DNA of 64,000 bases from Cereibacter sphaeroides (GCA_003243455.1 QFQS01000001.1:186001-250000), one strand, 5' to 3'; counted from the stretch's first letter, positions 1 to 8,535 are shown. Translations and numbers: made by a program. The notes: generated from the sequence alone by a model not told the origin.

Positions 1-272
1 AGATCGGCCTGCGGGCTTTTGGTGACATTCGCCGAGGTCTGCGATTGATGGGAGTAGCTTTTAACGCTGATCGTATCGACGACGCGAATGTCCAGTTCCC
101 GGCTGACGATCATCGCGGGGATCATGCCGCCGCGGGTGATGGCGACGACCGCCTTCCATCCACCCTCTGCCGGACCTTGCCCGTCCAGCCGCCAGGCCAG
201 CGCCCGGCTGTCGCGGTGAATCTGGTCCCAGCTGACGTGAAAGCCCTTCTCATGCGGCAGGCGGTCGGTCAT
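1..272 (-). CDS. gpt: Xanthine-guanine phosphoribosyltransferase, N-terminal part (cut by window edge)
   Basis: Reading leftwards from an ATG at 270-272, the protein begins MTDRLPHEKGFHVSWDQIHR and continues through AVVAITRGGMIPAMIVSREL, typical of the Gpt family, which salvages guanine, xanthine and hypoxanthine to nucleotides with PRPP. About 90 residues are visible; the PRPP-binding loop and C-terminus lie beyond position 1. A GAGGG ribosome-binding site sits just upstream of the ATG. The gene follows the LysE-type gene by 10 bases on the same strand, so the two may be co-transcribed. The family call is secure for the part seen. Confidence 0.85.
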   Translation of the reverse strand, partial: MTDRLPHEKGFHVSWDQIHRDSRALAWRLDGQGPAEGGWKAVVAITRGGMIPAMIVSRELDIRVVDTISVKSYSHQSQTSANVTKSPQAD

Positions 273-282
273 CGTCTTTCCC

Positions 283-894
283 TCAGGTGGCGGCGATCTT
301 GAGCCCGAGCAAGGCGAGCAACCCGCCAAAGCTTCGGTCGATGGCGGATTTCGCGCCGATATAGGCGCGTCTTGTTCGGCTGAACGAGAAAACGCGCGCG
401 ACGAGTGTGTTCCATGTGGTCTCTGCCAAAAAACAAACGAGCAGAAGCGCGGCCAGTGTCCAATACGGCGTGCCCGGAGGCACGGTGCCGATGAAGATCG
501 AACTCAGCAGCACGGCAGGCTTTGGGTTCGACAGTTGCGTCCAAAGCCCCAGGCGAAACGCCGATGCGGCACTGCGTGGCGCTGCATCGGTGCTTTCCGG
601 CAGGGGCACGTTGGCATGGCGCCACATGCCGATTGCAACCCATATCAGGTAGCACCCTCCGACAATCTTGAAGGCCCACAGAAGGGTCGGCGCGACCTGA
701 AACAGAACCGCCAATCCGCACAAAGCGGTCAGCGACCAGAACACCGCCCCGACCCCGATGCCGATCGCCAGGAAAAAGCCCGTGCGCAGGCCCTCGGTCA
801 CCCCGGTTCTCGCCGACATCAGCACGGCGGGGCCGGGGCTGATTGCGCCCATGACCAACAGTGCCGAGACGGCAAAAAAGGCCGTGAGTGTCAC
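283..894 (-). CDS. LysE/RhtB family amino-acid exporter
   Basis: Predicted inner-membrane exporter of 203 residues, the normal length for LysE/RhtB proteins, which export amino acids or derivatives. The N-terminus holds a hydrophobic helix followed by GAISPGPAVLMSARTGVTEG, the family signature with the conserved Pro-Gly-Pro. Further hydrophobic helices follow, and LSNPKPAVLLSSIFIG is the second conserved stretch. I chose the GTG at 892-894 because it overlaps the fabI stop as GTGA, a common coupling in this genome; longer upstream starts would run into fabI. Substrate cannot be told from sequence. Confidence 0.85.
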   Translation of the reverse strand: MTLTAFFAVSALLVMGAISPGPAVLMSARTGVTEGLRTGFFLAIGIGVGAVFWSLTALCGLAVLFQVAPTLLWAFKIVGGCYLIWVAIGMWRHANVPLPESTDAAPRSAASAFRLGLWTQLSNPKPAVLLSSIFIGTVPPGTPYWTLAALLLVCFLAETTWNTLVARVFSFSRTRRAYIGAKSAIDRSFGGLLALLGLKIAAT

Positions 895-1727
895 TGACCG
901 TTTTCCTTGCCGTTGCGACCCGTGACTGCGTCGATATCGGGGGCGTCGACCGCCTTCATCCCGACGACGTGATAGCCCGCATCGACGTGCAGCACTTCGC
1001 CAGTCGTGCCCGACCCAAGGTCCGACAGCAGATAAAGCGAGGCCTTGCCGACCTCTTCCTGCGTCACGTTGCGGCGCAGCGGAGAGTTCAGCTCGTTCCA
1101 CTTCATGATGTAGCGGAAATCCCCGATGCCGCTGGCGGCCAGCGTCTTGATCGGACCGGCGGAAATCGCGTTGACGCGAATGCCGTCCTTGCCCAGATCT
1201 TCGGCGATATACTGAACGCTGGTTTCCAGCGCGGCCTTGGCCAGCCCCATGACGTTGTAATGCGGCATGACCTTTTCGGCACCGTAATAGGTCAGCGTCA
1301 GCAGGCTGCCGCCATCCGGCATCATCGCAGCGGCGCGCTGGCAGACGGCGGTGAAGGAATAGACGGAAATATCCATCGTCATGCGGAAGTTCGCGGCGCT
1401 GGTATCCACATATCGCCCGCGCAGCTCGTTCTTATCGGAAAACCCGATGGCGTGGACGACAAAATCCAGCGTCCCCCAGACCGATTTCAGGTGATCGAAC
1501 AGCGCGTCCAGCGATCCTTCGTCCGAGACATCGCATTCCACCATCTCGGTCATGCCGATGGAAGCCGCCAGCGGTTCCACCCGTTTTTTCAGAGCTTCGC
1601 CCTGATAAGAGAAGGCGAGCGTGGCACCGGCCTCGGCGCAGGCGCGCGCGATGCCCCAGGCAATGGATTTGTCGTTGGCCAGCCCCATGATGAGGCCTCG
1701 CTTGCCTTGCAGAAGTCCGGTTGACAT
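891..1727 (-). CDS. fabI: Enoyl-[acyl-carrier-protein] reductase (NADH)
   Basis: Last reductive step of each fatty-acid elongation cycle, reducing enoyl-ACP with NADH. The 278-residue protein shows the FabI form of the short-chain dehydrogenase fold: GLANDKSIAWGIARACAEAG near the start (nucleotide binding), HAIGFSDK around the middle, and the active-site pattern YYGAEKVMPHYNVMGLAKAA with the Tyr-x6-Lys spacing typical of FabI. The ATG at 1725-1727 gives MSTGLLQGKRGLIMG. It is divergent from pdxH, with about 107 bases between the two start codons, and the downstream LysE gene overlaps its stop. Confidence 0.93.
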   Translation of the reverse strand: MSTGLLQGKRGLIMGLANDKSIAWGIARACAEAGATLAFSYQGEALKKRVEPLAASIGMTEMVECDVSDEGSLDALFDHLKSVWGTLDFVVHAIGFSDKNELRGRYVDTSAANFRMTMDISVYSFTAVCQRAAAMMPDGGSLLTLTYYGAEKVMPHYNVMGLAKAALETSVQYIAEDLGKDGIRVNAISAGPIKTLAASGIGDFRYIMKWNELNSPLRRNVTQEEVGKASLYLLSDLGSGTTGEVLHVDAGYHVVGMKAVDAPDIDAVTGRNGKENGQ

Positions 1728-1834
1728 TCCCAGTCCCTCGCCCACCTTTTTCTTTGAACGAGAGGTGTAGGCGATCCGCCTCACTGCATCAAGGGCAGGA
1801 AGGCGGCGTGTCAGGCCCGCCGGAACAGGAAAGC

Positions 1835-2437
1835 ATGGACAGAAGCGGCATATTCGCGGGCGAGGATCCCTTCCGCATCGCGCAGGACTGGCTGGCAGAG
1901 GCCACACCGCAAGAGCCGAACGATGCAAACGCGGTGGCGCTGGCCACCGTCGATGTGGATGGCATGCCGAATGTGCGCATGGTGCTGCTGAAAGAGATCG
2001 AGGCGGACGCCTTCGTTTTCTACACCAACTATGGCAGCCGGAAGGGGCAGGAAATCTCCGCTTCGGGCAAGGCCGCCTTCGTGATGCACTGGAAATCGCT
2101 GCGGCGGCAGCTGCGGGTTCGTGGTCTGGTCAGCCGGGAAGATGGTCCGCAGGCCGACGCCTATTATGCGTCGCGGTCGCTGCAAAGCCGGCTTGGGGCC
2201 TGGGCGTCGGATCAGTCGCAGCCGCTATCCTCGCGCGGCGCGCTGATGTCAGAAGTGGCGAAGGTCACGGCCTCAAAGGGTATCAATCCGTCACGGCCCC
2301 CGTTCTGGGGCGGATTTCGCATCCGCCCGCTAGAGATTGAATTCTGGGCAGATGGCGCATTCAGGTTGCATGACAGGTTTCGGTGGTCGCGCATAGGTTT
2401 AGAGAATGCATGGCGGATTGAGCGCCTTAACCCCTGA
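1835..2437 (+). CDS. pdxH: Pyridoxamine 5'-phosphate oxidase
   Basis: FMN enzyme that oxidises pyridoxine or pyridoxamine 5'-phosphate to pyridoxal phosphate. The 200-residue protein has the family landmarks: NVRMVLLKEIEADAFVFYTN early, GRKGQE-like FMN contacts (SRKGQEIS), VMHWKSLRRQLRVRG, ASRSLQSRLGAWAS, and the C-terminal signature of PdxH ending RWSRIGLENAWRIERLNP, where Arg-Leu-x-Pro is the usual terminus. The ATG at 1835 lies behind an AACAGGAA ribosome-binding site. It is transcribed away from fabI. Confidence 0.92.
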   Translation: MDRSGIFAGEDPFRIAQDWLAEATPQEPNDANAVALATVDVDGMPNVRMVLLKEIEADAFVFYTNYGSRKGQEISASGKAAFVMHWKSLRRQLRVRGLVSREDGPQADAYYASRSLQSRLGAWASDQSQPLSSRGALMSEVAKVTASKGINPSRPPFWGGFRIRPLEIEFWADGAFRLHDRFRWSRIGLENAWRIERLNP

Positions 2438-2515
2438 GGCGAAGACTTTTCTTGCCGCAAGGTAAACGCATGCAGAATTCTGCTTGAAACAAAAAGGGAT
2501 TCGGCTGCAAGTCTC

Positions 2516-3085
2516 TTGGCGGGGTGGCTCACCGGGAACAAGATTCTGGAAACGTCCGACGACAGCGACGGCCTGCAGGTATTGCATGGTCTGGTAAAGT
2601 GGTTCGACCCTGCCAAGGGATTTGGCTTTGTTGTCAGTGAACAAAGCCAGTCGGATATCCTTCTGCATGCCAATGTCCTGCGCAATTTCGGGCAGGGCTC
2701 TGTCGCCGATGGATCCGGCATTACAGTAAAAGTGCAGCGGACCCAGCGTGGAGTTCAGGCTATCGAGGTCTTGTCGATCGAGCCACCGCTCGGCTCGACC
2801 ATAGCGCTGTCCGAAGATGCCGCCCAGGTCAGCACGGCTGAACTTGCCACGCTGCCGATGGAACCCGCGCGGGTGAAATGGTTCGACAAGGGTAAGGGCT
2901 TTGGCTTTGCCAACGTGTTTGGTCGTTACGAGGACGTCTTTATTCACATAGAGGTTTTACGCCATTCCGGCTTTGCCGACCTTCAGGCAGGCGAGGCCAT
3001 AGGTCTGCGCATCGTCGAGGGCAAGCGCGGACGCATGGCGGTGCAGGTGGTGTCATGGGAAAGCGCAGCGCGACTAGGCCTTTAG
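2516..3085 (+). CDS. Double cold-shock-domain protein
   Basis: Nucleic-acid-binding protein of about 189 residues with two cold-shock domains. The first has VKWFDPAKGFGFVV, with the RNP1-like KGFGF and aromatic contacts; the second has VKWFDKGKGFGFANVFGRYE followed by DVFIHIEVL, the usual RNP2-like motif. The first domain departs from the family in RNP2 (DILLHANVL). The linker between the domains is acidic. Two-domain versions are known in alphaproteobacteria. No ATG is available upstream of the first domain; the frame is open and TTG at 2516 is the first reasonable start, but the true start is unsure. The end overlaps the DUF192 gene by 31 bases. Confidence 0.85.
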   Translation: MAGWLTGNKILETSDDSDGLQVLHGLVKWFDPAKGFGFVVSEQSQSDILLHANVLRNFGQGSVADGSGITVKVQRTQRGVQAIEVLSIEPPLGSTIALSEDAAQVSTAELATLPMEPARVKWFDKGKGFGFANVFGRYEDVFIHIEVLRHSGFADLQAGEAIGLRIVEGKRGRMAVQVVSWESAARLGL

Positions 3086-3540
3086 CATTTGCGATTGCGA
3101 CTCTGGTCCTGTCGGCTGCGGCTGCAGTGGCGCAGTGTCGGCCGGATACCGTGGATATACGCGGGCCTTTCGGTCAGGCGCGCTTCACGGTCGAAGTGGC
3201 CGATGACGGTCAGGAACGCGCGCAAGGGCTGATGTTCCGCGAAAGCATGCCACGCTCGGCGGGGATGCTGTTCATCTACCCCGCTCCGCAGCGCGCCAGC
3301 TTCTGGATGAAGAACACACTGATCCCTCTGGACATGATCTTTGTCGACGGGGCAGGGCGCGTGTTGCGTGTGCATGAAAACGCAAAGCCGCAGGATCTGA
3401 CACCCATCGACGGGGGCACCGGGGTTGTGGCCGTGCTGGAAATCAACGGCGGGCTATCGCGCAAACTTGGCATCGCACCCGGCGCTGAAATGCGCCATCC
3501 GGCCTTTGCCGAGCGCGCTGCCTGGGCTTGCGAAGGCTGA
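3055..3540 (+). CDS. Exported DUF192 family protein
   Basis: A 161-residue protein with a signal peptide (ATRPLAFAIATLVLSAAAAVAQ, cleaved near Ala-Gln) and a full DUF192 domain. Family landmarks are QERAQGLMFRESMPRSAGML, the FWMKNTLIPLDMIFVD strand, and VLEINGG. The family is widespread and has no firm biochemical role, so none is given. The ATG at 3055 lies inside the end of the cold-shock gene, which suggests translational coupling. The gene ends about 70 bases before tRNA-Pro. Confidence 0.85.
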   Translation: MGKRSATRPLAFAIATLVLSAAAAVAQCRPDTVDIRGPFGQARFTVEVADDGQERAQGLMFRESMPRSAGMLFIYPAPQRASFWMKNTLIPLDMIFVDGAGRVLRVHENAKPQDLTPIDGGTGVVAVLEINGGLSRKLGIAPGAEMRHPAFAERAAWACEG

Positions 3541-3611
3541 GGCCCATACCAGCTTGTCCGACGCTTTTAGCGGTTTCCAAACCGCTAAACTGCGGCTAAT
3601 AGGACAGCCGT

Positions 3612-3688
<77 letters not shown>

Positions 3689-3765
3689 AACATCATGTCC
3701 AGTTTTGTCAAAAGCGCTTGGCCGTGGGAGGTTGCTCCACCGGACCGAGGTTGCTAAGCTGCCGT

Positions 3766-3777
3766 GTAATCGTTTTC
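3766..3777. promoter_or_regulatory. Candidate LacI-family operator 1 (upstream of its own regulator)
   Basis: GTAATCGTTTTC differs by one base from the site at 5487 (GAAATCGTTTTC) and has the central CG typical of LacI/GalR operators. It lies 89 bases before the regulator's start codon and 78 bases after tRNA-Pro, a position that fits autoregulation. It is the most diverged on its left arm of the five copies, so support comes mainly from its match to the others. Confidence 0.5.
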
Positions 3778-3854
3778 TGAAGGGCATCGCGTTTGACCAT
3801 CCGCCAATCCAGTCGCGAAACGCCATTGTCCGTTATTCCAGGCAAGGCCCCGTT

Positions 3855-4904
3855 TTGAAATCCGTTCGTGGTAGCAAGGATCAACCCGGCGAAATCCGTG
3901 TGGTCAAGCTTGAAGACGTTGCGCGCCGCGCTGGATGTTCGGTTGCCACCGCATCGCGCGTCCTGAACGGAAATCCAAAGGTTGGACAGGTGGAGCGCGA
4001 GCGGGTTCTGGCGGCCGCGACGCAGCTTGGATATGTGCCCAACAACTCGGCAAGGGCATTGCGGGCGCAAAGCACCCGGCTGATTGGCGTGATCATTCCG
4101 ACACTTGACCACGCCATCTATGCCAAGATGGTCGACGGATTGCAGGACCGTCTGGCAGAGGTGGGCATCTCGGTCATCATCAACACGTCGGGCTATGATC
4201 TGGACCGCGAGCAGCACCAGGCGCGGCTTCTGGTCGGCAGGGGCGTCGAGGCCATTGTGATGGTCGGGTCCGAGCATCATCCGGAACTGGCCGATCATCT
4301 GCAGCGCAGCGGCATCGCGCAGGTTTTCACCTATACCAACGAATTGGGGAGCGGCGATGCGGCAGTAGGTTTCGATAACTATGCTTCCGGCGCGTCGGTG
4401 GCCCGTTTCCTGCTCGACCTCGGTCACAGAAGCTTTGGCATGATCGCCGGGGTCACCCGAGGCAACGATCGGGCTCGGCAACGTCGGGATGGGTTTGTCG
4501 AGACTTTGCTGACCGCCAATGTCGCCCGAGGCGATATTGTCGTTATCGAGGCGCCCTATACAATAGATCACGGCAGGGCAGGGATGCAGTCGCTGATGCA
4601 GACATTCCCGCGTCCCACAGCCGTATTCTGCGGCAGCGACATTCTTGCAGTTGGGGCGGTAAAGTATTGCCAGGTCGCAGGAATCTCCATTCCTGAAGAA
4701 GTGTCGATCGTTGGCTTCGACAATCTGGAGGTTGCGCAGCTGACAACGCCAGAGTTGACAACCGTCGATGTGCCGGCCCGCGAGATGGGCGAGGCCGCTG
4801 CGCAGACATTGCGCGATGCGCCCGGAAGCCGGCCCGACCGCGTGATCGCCCCGCTTCAAACGCGTCTCATCGTGCGGCAAAGCACCGGCCCGGCCAGGGC
4901 ATGA
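3855..4904 (+). CDS. LacI/GalR-family transcriptional regulator
   Basis: Predicted regulator of the neighbouring catabolic locus. The N-terminal helix-turn-helix reads VKLEDVARRAGCSVATASRV with the hinge-helix region NNSARALRAQSTRLIGVIIP after it, followed by a periplasmic-binding-protein-like sensor domain (FCGSDILAVGAVKYC, VSIVGFDNLEVAQLTTPELT). Length is about 349 residues, normal for the family. No ATG precedes the DNA-binding domain within a sensible distance. TTG at 3855 has an AAGG seven bases upstream, while GTG at 3900 lacks one, so I chose TTG with caution. The stop overlaps the next ATG as ATGA. CG-centred palindromes near this gene, at 5375 and 5487, and at 20695 and 20794 are its likely targets. 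The inducer is unknown. Confidence 0.88.
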   Translation: MKSVRGSKDQPGEIRVVKLEDVARRAGCSVATASRVLNGNPKVGQVERERVLAAATQLGYVPNNSARALRAQSTRLIGVIIPTLDHAIYAKMVDGLQDRLAEVGISVIINTSGYDLDREQHQARLLVGRGVEAIVMVGSEHHPELADHLQRSGIAQVFTYTNELGSGDAAVGFDNYASGASVARFLLDLGHRSFGMIAGVTRGNDRARQRRDGFVETLLTANVARGDIVVIEAPYTIDHGRAGMQSLMQTFPRPTAVFCGSDILAVGAVKYCQVAGISIPEEVSIVGFDNLEVAQLTTPELTTVDVPAREMGEAAAQTLRDAPGSRPDRVIAPLQTRLIVRQSTGPARA

Positions 4905-5320
4905 GCCGGCCGGCAGAAGGGTTCTTTCGGCACGAGCTTGTGCGTTTCCACCACTGCGATCCGGCAGGCATCGTTTTCTATCCACGCTATGTCGAGATGA
5001 TCAACGCGACGATCGAGGACTGGTTCGCAGAGGTCGTCGGTATCTCTTTCGCCGAGATACACGGGCCACTGCACTTCGCCGTGCCCATTGCCTCGCTTGA
5101 CGTGCAGTTCCGATCGCCGTCGCGTTTGGGCGAGGTGCTTCGACTTGGCGTGCGGTTGGAGCGTTTGGGATCATCCAGCGTCACGCTGCACGTGACAGCA
5201 GCCAATGAAGGCCGCGAGGTATTCGCGGCCCGTGTGACCTTGGTCTTGATCAGCAAGGACGATTATCGTCCGAAACCCTGGCCACAGCCCTTTCGCGAAG
5301 CGATGAGTGACGCGCACTGA
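4901..5320 (+). CDS. 4-hydroxybenzoyl-CoA thioesterase-like hotdog protein
   Basis: A 139-residue single-hotdog-domain protein. The N-terminal stretch VRFHHCDPAGIVFYPRYVEM is the active-site signature of the 4-hydroxybenzoyl-CoA/YbgC thioesterase group, with the Asp of CDPAGIVFYP as catalytic residue. Such enzymes release CoA from acyl- or aroyl-CoA. It is translationally coupled to the LacI-type gene (ATGA overlap at 4901-4904), which suggests it serves the same pathway, perhaps clearing dead-end CoA esters; the acyl group is unknown. Confidence 0.85.
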   Translation: MSRPAEGFFRHELVRFHHCDPAGIVFYPRYVEMINATIEDWFAEVVGISFAEIHGPLHFAVPIASLDVQFRSPSRLGEVLRLGVRLERLGSSSVTLHVTAANEGREVFAARVTLVLISKDDYRPKPWPQPFREAMSDAH

Positions 5321-5374
5321 CCCCCGAACCGCCGGCCGAACCATCGTTGCCCGTCACTGGCGACTCACATTCTG

Positions 5375-5386
5375 GAAAACGATTGC
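5375..5386. promoter_or_regulatory. Candidate LacI-family operator 2
   Basis: GAAAACGATTGC has a complete left arm and central CG, and a weaker right arm. It is 112 bases upstream of operator 3 in the same leader, close to 10.7 helical turns, which would allow looping between two bound dimers. The 340-base region around it has no gene and contains a very AT-rich block at about 5396-5485. Confidence 0.5.
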
Positions 5387-5465
5387 AAATACCGCAACTT
5401 TTCTTGATAAAGATTCAAAAAATAACTAGATCAAACATAAGAATAATAACAATAAATTTAACTAT

Positions 5466-5498
5466 TTGACATTGAGTGTCATTTGTGAAATCGTTTTC
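5466..5498 (+). promoter_or_regulatory. Candidate promoter overlapped by LacI-family operator 3
   Basis: TTGACA at 5466-5471 is a perfect -35 element. The matching -10 position (about 5489-5494) lies within GAAATCGTTTTC at 5487-5498, a palindrome with a single mismatch and a central CG. A repressor bound here would cover the -10 region of the catabolic operon that begins at 5661. The -10 itself is weak. The remaining leader, 5499-5660, holds nothing else I can support. Confidence 0.55.
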
Positions 5499-5660
5499 TC
5501 AAGATGCCCGTAGGGGCAATGGCCTGCGCTCGCAATCTGACGAAGCGCAAGTCGAGGGGGAAACTGAGTTGCTGGATCGTGACATTCGGAACGCCGTTGT
5601 CGAGATGCATCGGTGTCGCAAGGCGCGCCGTCAGGCTGATGGCCGGAACTGACCACGGTA

Positions 5661-6530
5661 ATGGCAAACAACTCCAAGGGCTTTCTTCTTGCTGTCGATA
5701 TTGATGGGACGCTTCTGACCCATGACCACCGACTTTTGCCCCAGGTTCGTGAAGCGGTTCGTCACGCAAGACGGCACGGCATTCAGTTGGCGCTCGTTTC
5801 GGCGCGCAGCGTCAACGCGGTTCGGACGGTGCTGAATATGCTGGGCGATGTGGATCACGCGATCTGTTTCGGCGGCGCGCTGACGATGAGCATGGAGGGC
5901 GGCGCGCTGCTTATGCGACCCGCAGCGAAGCGCAGCCATCTTTGCCCTGCGGACGTGGCGAAGGTGCTGGCGTTTGCCCGAAAATACGATCTGGCCTTGG
6001 CGGCCTACAGTGCCGATGTCGCCCGTGTGCCCACCCCGGACGATCGGATGCGCCAGGAATTCAGCCAGACGCAGGAGCCTTTCGAATTCGCTGCGGTATC
6101 TGCGCAGGATCCGGTCTTCAAGTTTCTGGCCATAAGCCATGCGGCCAATGCCGACGATCTCGACAGGCTGGGGGCTGACCTGTCCCCGGATCTGAGCGCG
6201 GTCCGGTCGCATCGCACCTATCTGGAAATCGGACCGCAGGGCGTCTCGAAAGGTCGGGCCCTGACCGATCTGGCGGTCGACTTGGGGCTCGATCTGGAGA
6301 ATGCGGTCGCTGTCGGGGATTCCAACAATGACGCCTCGATGTTGCGTGCCGTTGGGCATCCGGTCGCCATGGGCGATGCGACCACGGAAATCAGGCAACT
6401 GGCAAAGCTGATCACGGCAACCGCCGCAGAAGGCGGTGTGGCGCGGGCAATCGACCATTTTGCCAAAGCACTGTGGAGGATTCCGCCGTCGCGTGCGGAA
6501 CAGGAGGTTAAAGCGGGATGGGTATCGTGA
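5661..6530 (+). CDS. HAD-superfamily phosphatase, Cof type
   Basis: A 289-residue HAD hydrolase with a type IIB (Cof) cap. Motif I is LAVDIDGTLLTHDHRL (nucleophile Asp and acid/base Asp), motif II is around ALVSARS, motif III is the Lys in GVSKGRAL, and motif IV is VAVGDSNNDASMLR. Relatives dephosphorylate sugar phosphates and other small phosphoesters in the cytoplasm. It is the first gene of the ABC-transporter operon and its end overlaps the permease by 13 bases, so it probably acts on a phosphorylated intermediate or by-product of the imported compound. The substrate cannot be assigned. Confidence 0.87.
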   Translation: MANNSKGFLLAVDIDGTLLTHDHRLLPQVREAVRHARRHGIQLALVSARSVNAVRTVLNMLGDVDHAICFGGALTMSMEGGALLMRPAAKRSHLCPADVAKVLAFARKYDLALAAYSADVARVPTPDDRMRQEFSQTQEPFEFAAVSAQDPVFKFLAISHAANADDLDRLGADLSPDLSAVRSHRTYLEIGPQGVSKGRALTDLAVDLGLDLENAVAVGDSNNDASMLRAVGHPVAMGDATTEIRQLAKLITATAAEGGVARAIDHFAKALWRIPPSRAEQEVKAGWVS

Positions 6531-7501
6531 ACGCCAATGCGGCGCCTGCAGTTCGGACGAAGCGCCTGATGCGGGCCGAAACGCTGAACCTTCTGGGCCT
6601 CGTGGGGGTGCTGGTGCTGCTTTTCGTGATAGCGGCCAGCCTGTCGCCGTCATTTCTGAACACCTTCAACCTGATCAACGTTTTGCGCCAGATCGCGCTT
6701 TACGGAATCGTCAGTATTGGGTTGACGGTCGTCATCATCACCTCGGGTATCGACCTGAGCGTCGGGTCTATCGTCGGCGTCGTGTCGGTTTCTACCGCGC
6801 TGATGCTGAACTCCGGCCTGGCATTGCCGTTGACGATACTCGTGGCGCTGGCGATGGGACTGGTCTTCGGCATGGTCAATGGCGTCGGCATCGCCTTTGG
6901 ACGAATTCCGCCATTCATCATGACGCTCGGCAGCATGGTGATGTTGCGCGGACTGGCTTTGACCATCGCGGACGGTCGTCCGATCGACCTGACCAATGCC
7001 GATCCGGTCTTTGCGATCATCGGGCGTGGCAACCTGCTGGGCATTCCGGTGTCCGTCTGGATATTCCTTAGCGTCGCGCTGATCGTCGGGTACGTTTTGC
7101 GCTACACCCAGTTTGGCCGAAACGTCTTTGCCGTCGGCAGCAACGTCGAGGCGGCGCGGCTTTCCGGCGTCAATGTCGCGGCGACCCGGATCAAGGTCTA
7201 CATGTTGTCAGGCCTGTTGGCTGCGCTGACCGCCGTGATCTTCGTCTCGAGGTTGACAGTTGGCGAGCCGACTGCCGGGACCGGACTGGAGCTTGAGGCG
7301 ATTGCGATAGCTGTCATCGGCGGCACCAGTCTTTTCGGCGGCCAGGGCAGTGTGGTCGGCACAATTGTGGGCGCCGCAATTCTGGCGATCCTGGCCAACA
7401 TCATGAATCTCGTCGGAATCTCTCCATTCACCCAGCAGATGGTGAAGGGGGCGATCATTATCCTGGCCGTCTCGTTCGAGCTTCTGAGACGCCATCGGTA
7501 A
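6518..7501 (+). CDS. CUT2-family sugar ABC transporter permease (RbsC-like)
   Basis: A 327-residue inner-membrane permease of the ribose/xylose/galactose (CUT2) type. Hydrophobic helices run through the whole length. Family landmarks are LTVVIITSGIDLSVGSIVGV, NGVGIAFGRIPPFIMTLGSM, FAVGSNVEAARLSGVNV (cytoplasmic loop that contacts the ATPase), and AIAIAVIGGTSLFGGQGSVV. It overlaps the HAD gene and is followed by the binding-protein gene. A single permease gene is normal for this class, as it works as a homodimer. Confidence 0.93.
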   Translation: MGIVNANAAPAVRTKRLMRAETLNLLGLVGVLVLLFVIAASLSPSFLNTFNLINVLRQIALYGIVSIGLTVVIITSGIDLSVGSIVGVVSVSTALMLNSGLALPLTILVALAMGLVFGMVNGVGIAFGRIPPFIMTLGSMVMLRGLALTIADGRPIDLTNADPVFAIIGRGNLLGIPVSVWIFLSVALIVGYVLRYTQFGRNVFAVGSNVEAARLSGVNVAATRIKVYMLSGLLAALTAVIFVSRLTVGEPTAGTGLELEAIAIAVIGGTSLFGGQGSVVGTIVGAAILAILANIMNLVGISPFTQQMVKGAIIILAVSFELLRRHR

Positions 7502-7551
7502 TGAACCGGGCAAGGCCCGAAAACATCCTAAAAATTCTCAGGGAGGAACTG

Positions 7552-8535
7552 ATGACTTTCATAAACAAGGGTGCATGCGCGGCTCGTCTTGCGTCCACTG
7601 CGGCGACCGCACTTCTGCTCAGCTCCGGTGCACTTCTGGCCCAGGATATTCTGGCCGGCGTCGACCTGACCAAGACCTGCAAGATCGGGTTCAGCCAGGG
7701 CACCATGAACCACCCCTGGCGTGTCGCGATGGTCGAGGGCAACAAGGCCTGGGCGGCCGCAAACCTGCCGAATGTCGAACTGATCGTGACCGACGGGCAG
7801 AACGACTCCGGCAAGCAGGTCACCGACGTGGAAAGCCTGATGGCGCAGGGCGTTGATGTGCTGATGATCAGCCCGCTGACCGCGCAGGCCCTGACACCGA
7901 TCGTTCAGGATGTGATGGCGGCTGGCACGCCGGTCGTGGCGCTGGATCGCAAGGTGAATGCGCCCGTTTCCTACTACATAACCGCCCAGAACATTCCGAT
8001 TGCCCAGGCCGCCGGGGAATTCTTCGCCAAGCAGCTTGGCGGAAAGGGCAACATCGTCGAGATCGAGGGGACGGCCGGTTCCTCTGCCGCCGATGAGCGC
8101 AAGAGCGGTTTTGACGGCGTGATCGCTCAGTATCCGGACATGAAGATCATCGCGACGCAGAACGGCGACTTCCTGCGCGAGAATGCTCAGAAATTCATGG
8201 AGGACGTGCTGCAGCGTTTCGGGCCGGGCGAGATCCAGGGTGTCTATGCGCATAATGACGAGATGGCGTTCGGTGCGCTTCAGGCTTTGGAGGCCGCAGG
8301 TCGTGCCGATGAGGTGATGGTCACCGGGATCGACGGCCAGAACAACGCGATCCAGGCGGTTGCCGATGGCAAGCTGTTCGCAACCTTTACTTTCCCCTAC
8401 GTCGCGCCCGAAGGCATCCAGTATGCCTACAAGGCCTGCGTGGACGGCGCACCTGCCGAACAGCAGGATGTGATCCTGAACTTTGCGACGATCGACCAGA
8501 GCAACGCCAAGGACTGGATCGGCAAGGGCTTCTGA
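7552..8535 (+). CDS. CUT2-family sugar ABC transporter substrate-binding protein (RbsB-like)
   Basis: Periplasmic binding protein of 327 residues with a signal peptide (LASTAATALLLSSGALLAQ, cleavage near Ala-Gln). The mature part is a type I binding fold: GFSQGTMNHPWRVAMVEGNK, the VDVLMISPLTAQALTPIV loop, GTPVVALDRKV, and VYAHNDEMAFGALQALEAAG near the C-terminal hinge. ATG at 7552 has a strong GGGAGGA site; the frame extends back to the permease stop but that part is leader. A GC-rich stem-loop after the stop probably stabilises this portion of the message. The sugar-like ligand is not predictable by eye. Confidence 0.93.
   Translation: MTFINKGACAARLASTAATALLLSSGALLAQDILAGVDLTKTCKIGFSQGTMNHPWRVAMVEGNKAWAAANLPNVELIVTDGQNDSGKQVTDVESLMAQGVDVLMISPLTAQALTPIVQDVMAAGTPVVALDRKVNAPVSYYITAQNIPIAQAAGEFFAKQLGGKGNIVEIEGTAGSSAADERKSGFDGVIAQYPDMKIIATQNGDFLRENAQKFMEDVLQRFGPGEIQGVYAHNDEMAFGALQALEAAGRADEVMVTGIDGQNNAIQAVADGKLFATFTFPYVAPEGIQYAYKACVDGAPAEQQDVILNFATIDQSNAKDWIGKGF

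Noticed and set aside
3708..4985. Minus-strand open frame of about 425 codons opposite the LacI-type gene
   Set aside because: No family features; the plus-strand frame is a complete LacI-type regulator.
5504..5704. Small plus-strand open frame in the leader of the catabolic operon
   Set aside because: It runs into the HAD gene in another frame, has no ribosome-binding site and no recognisable features.
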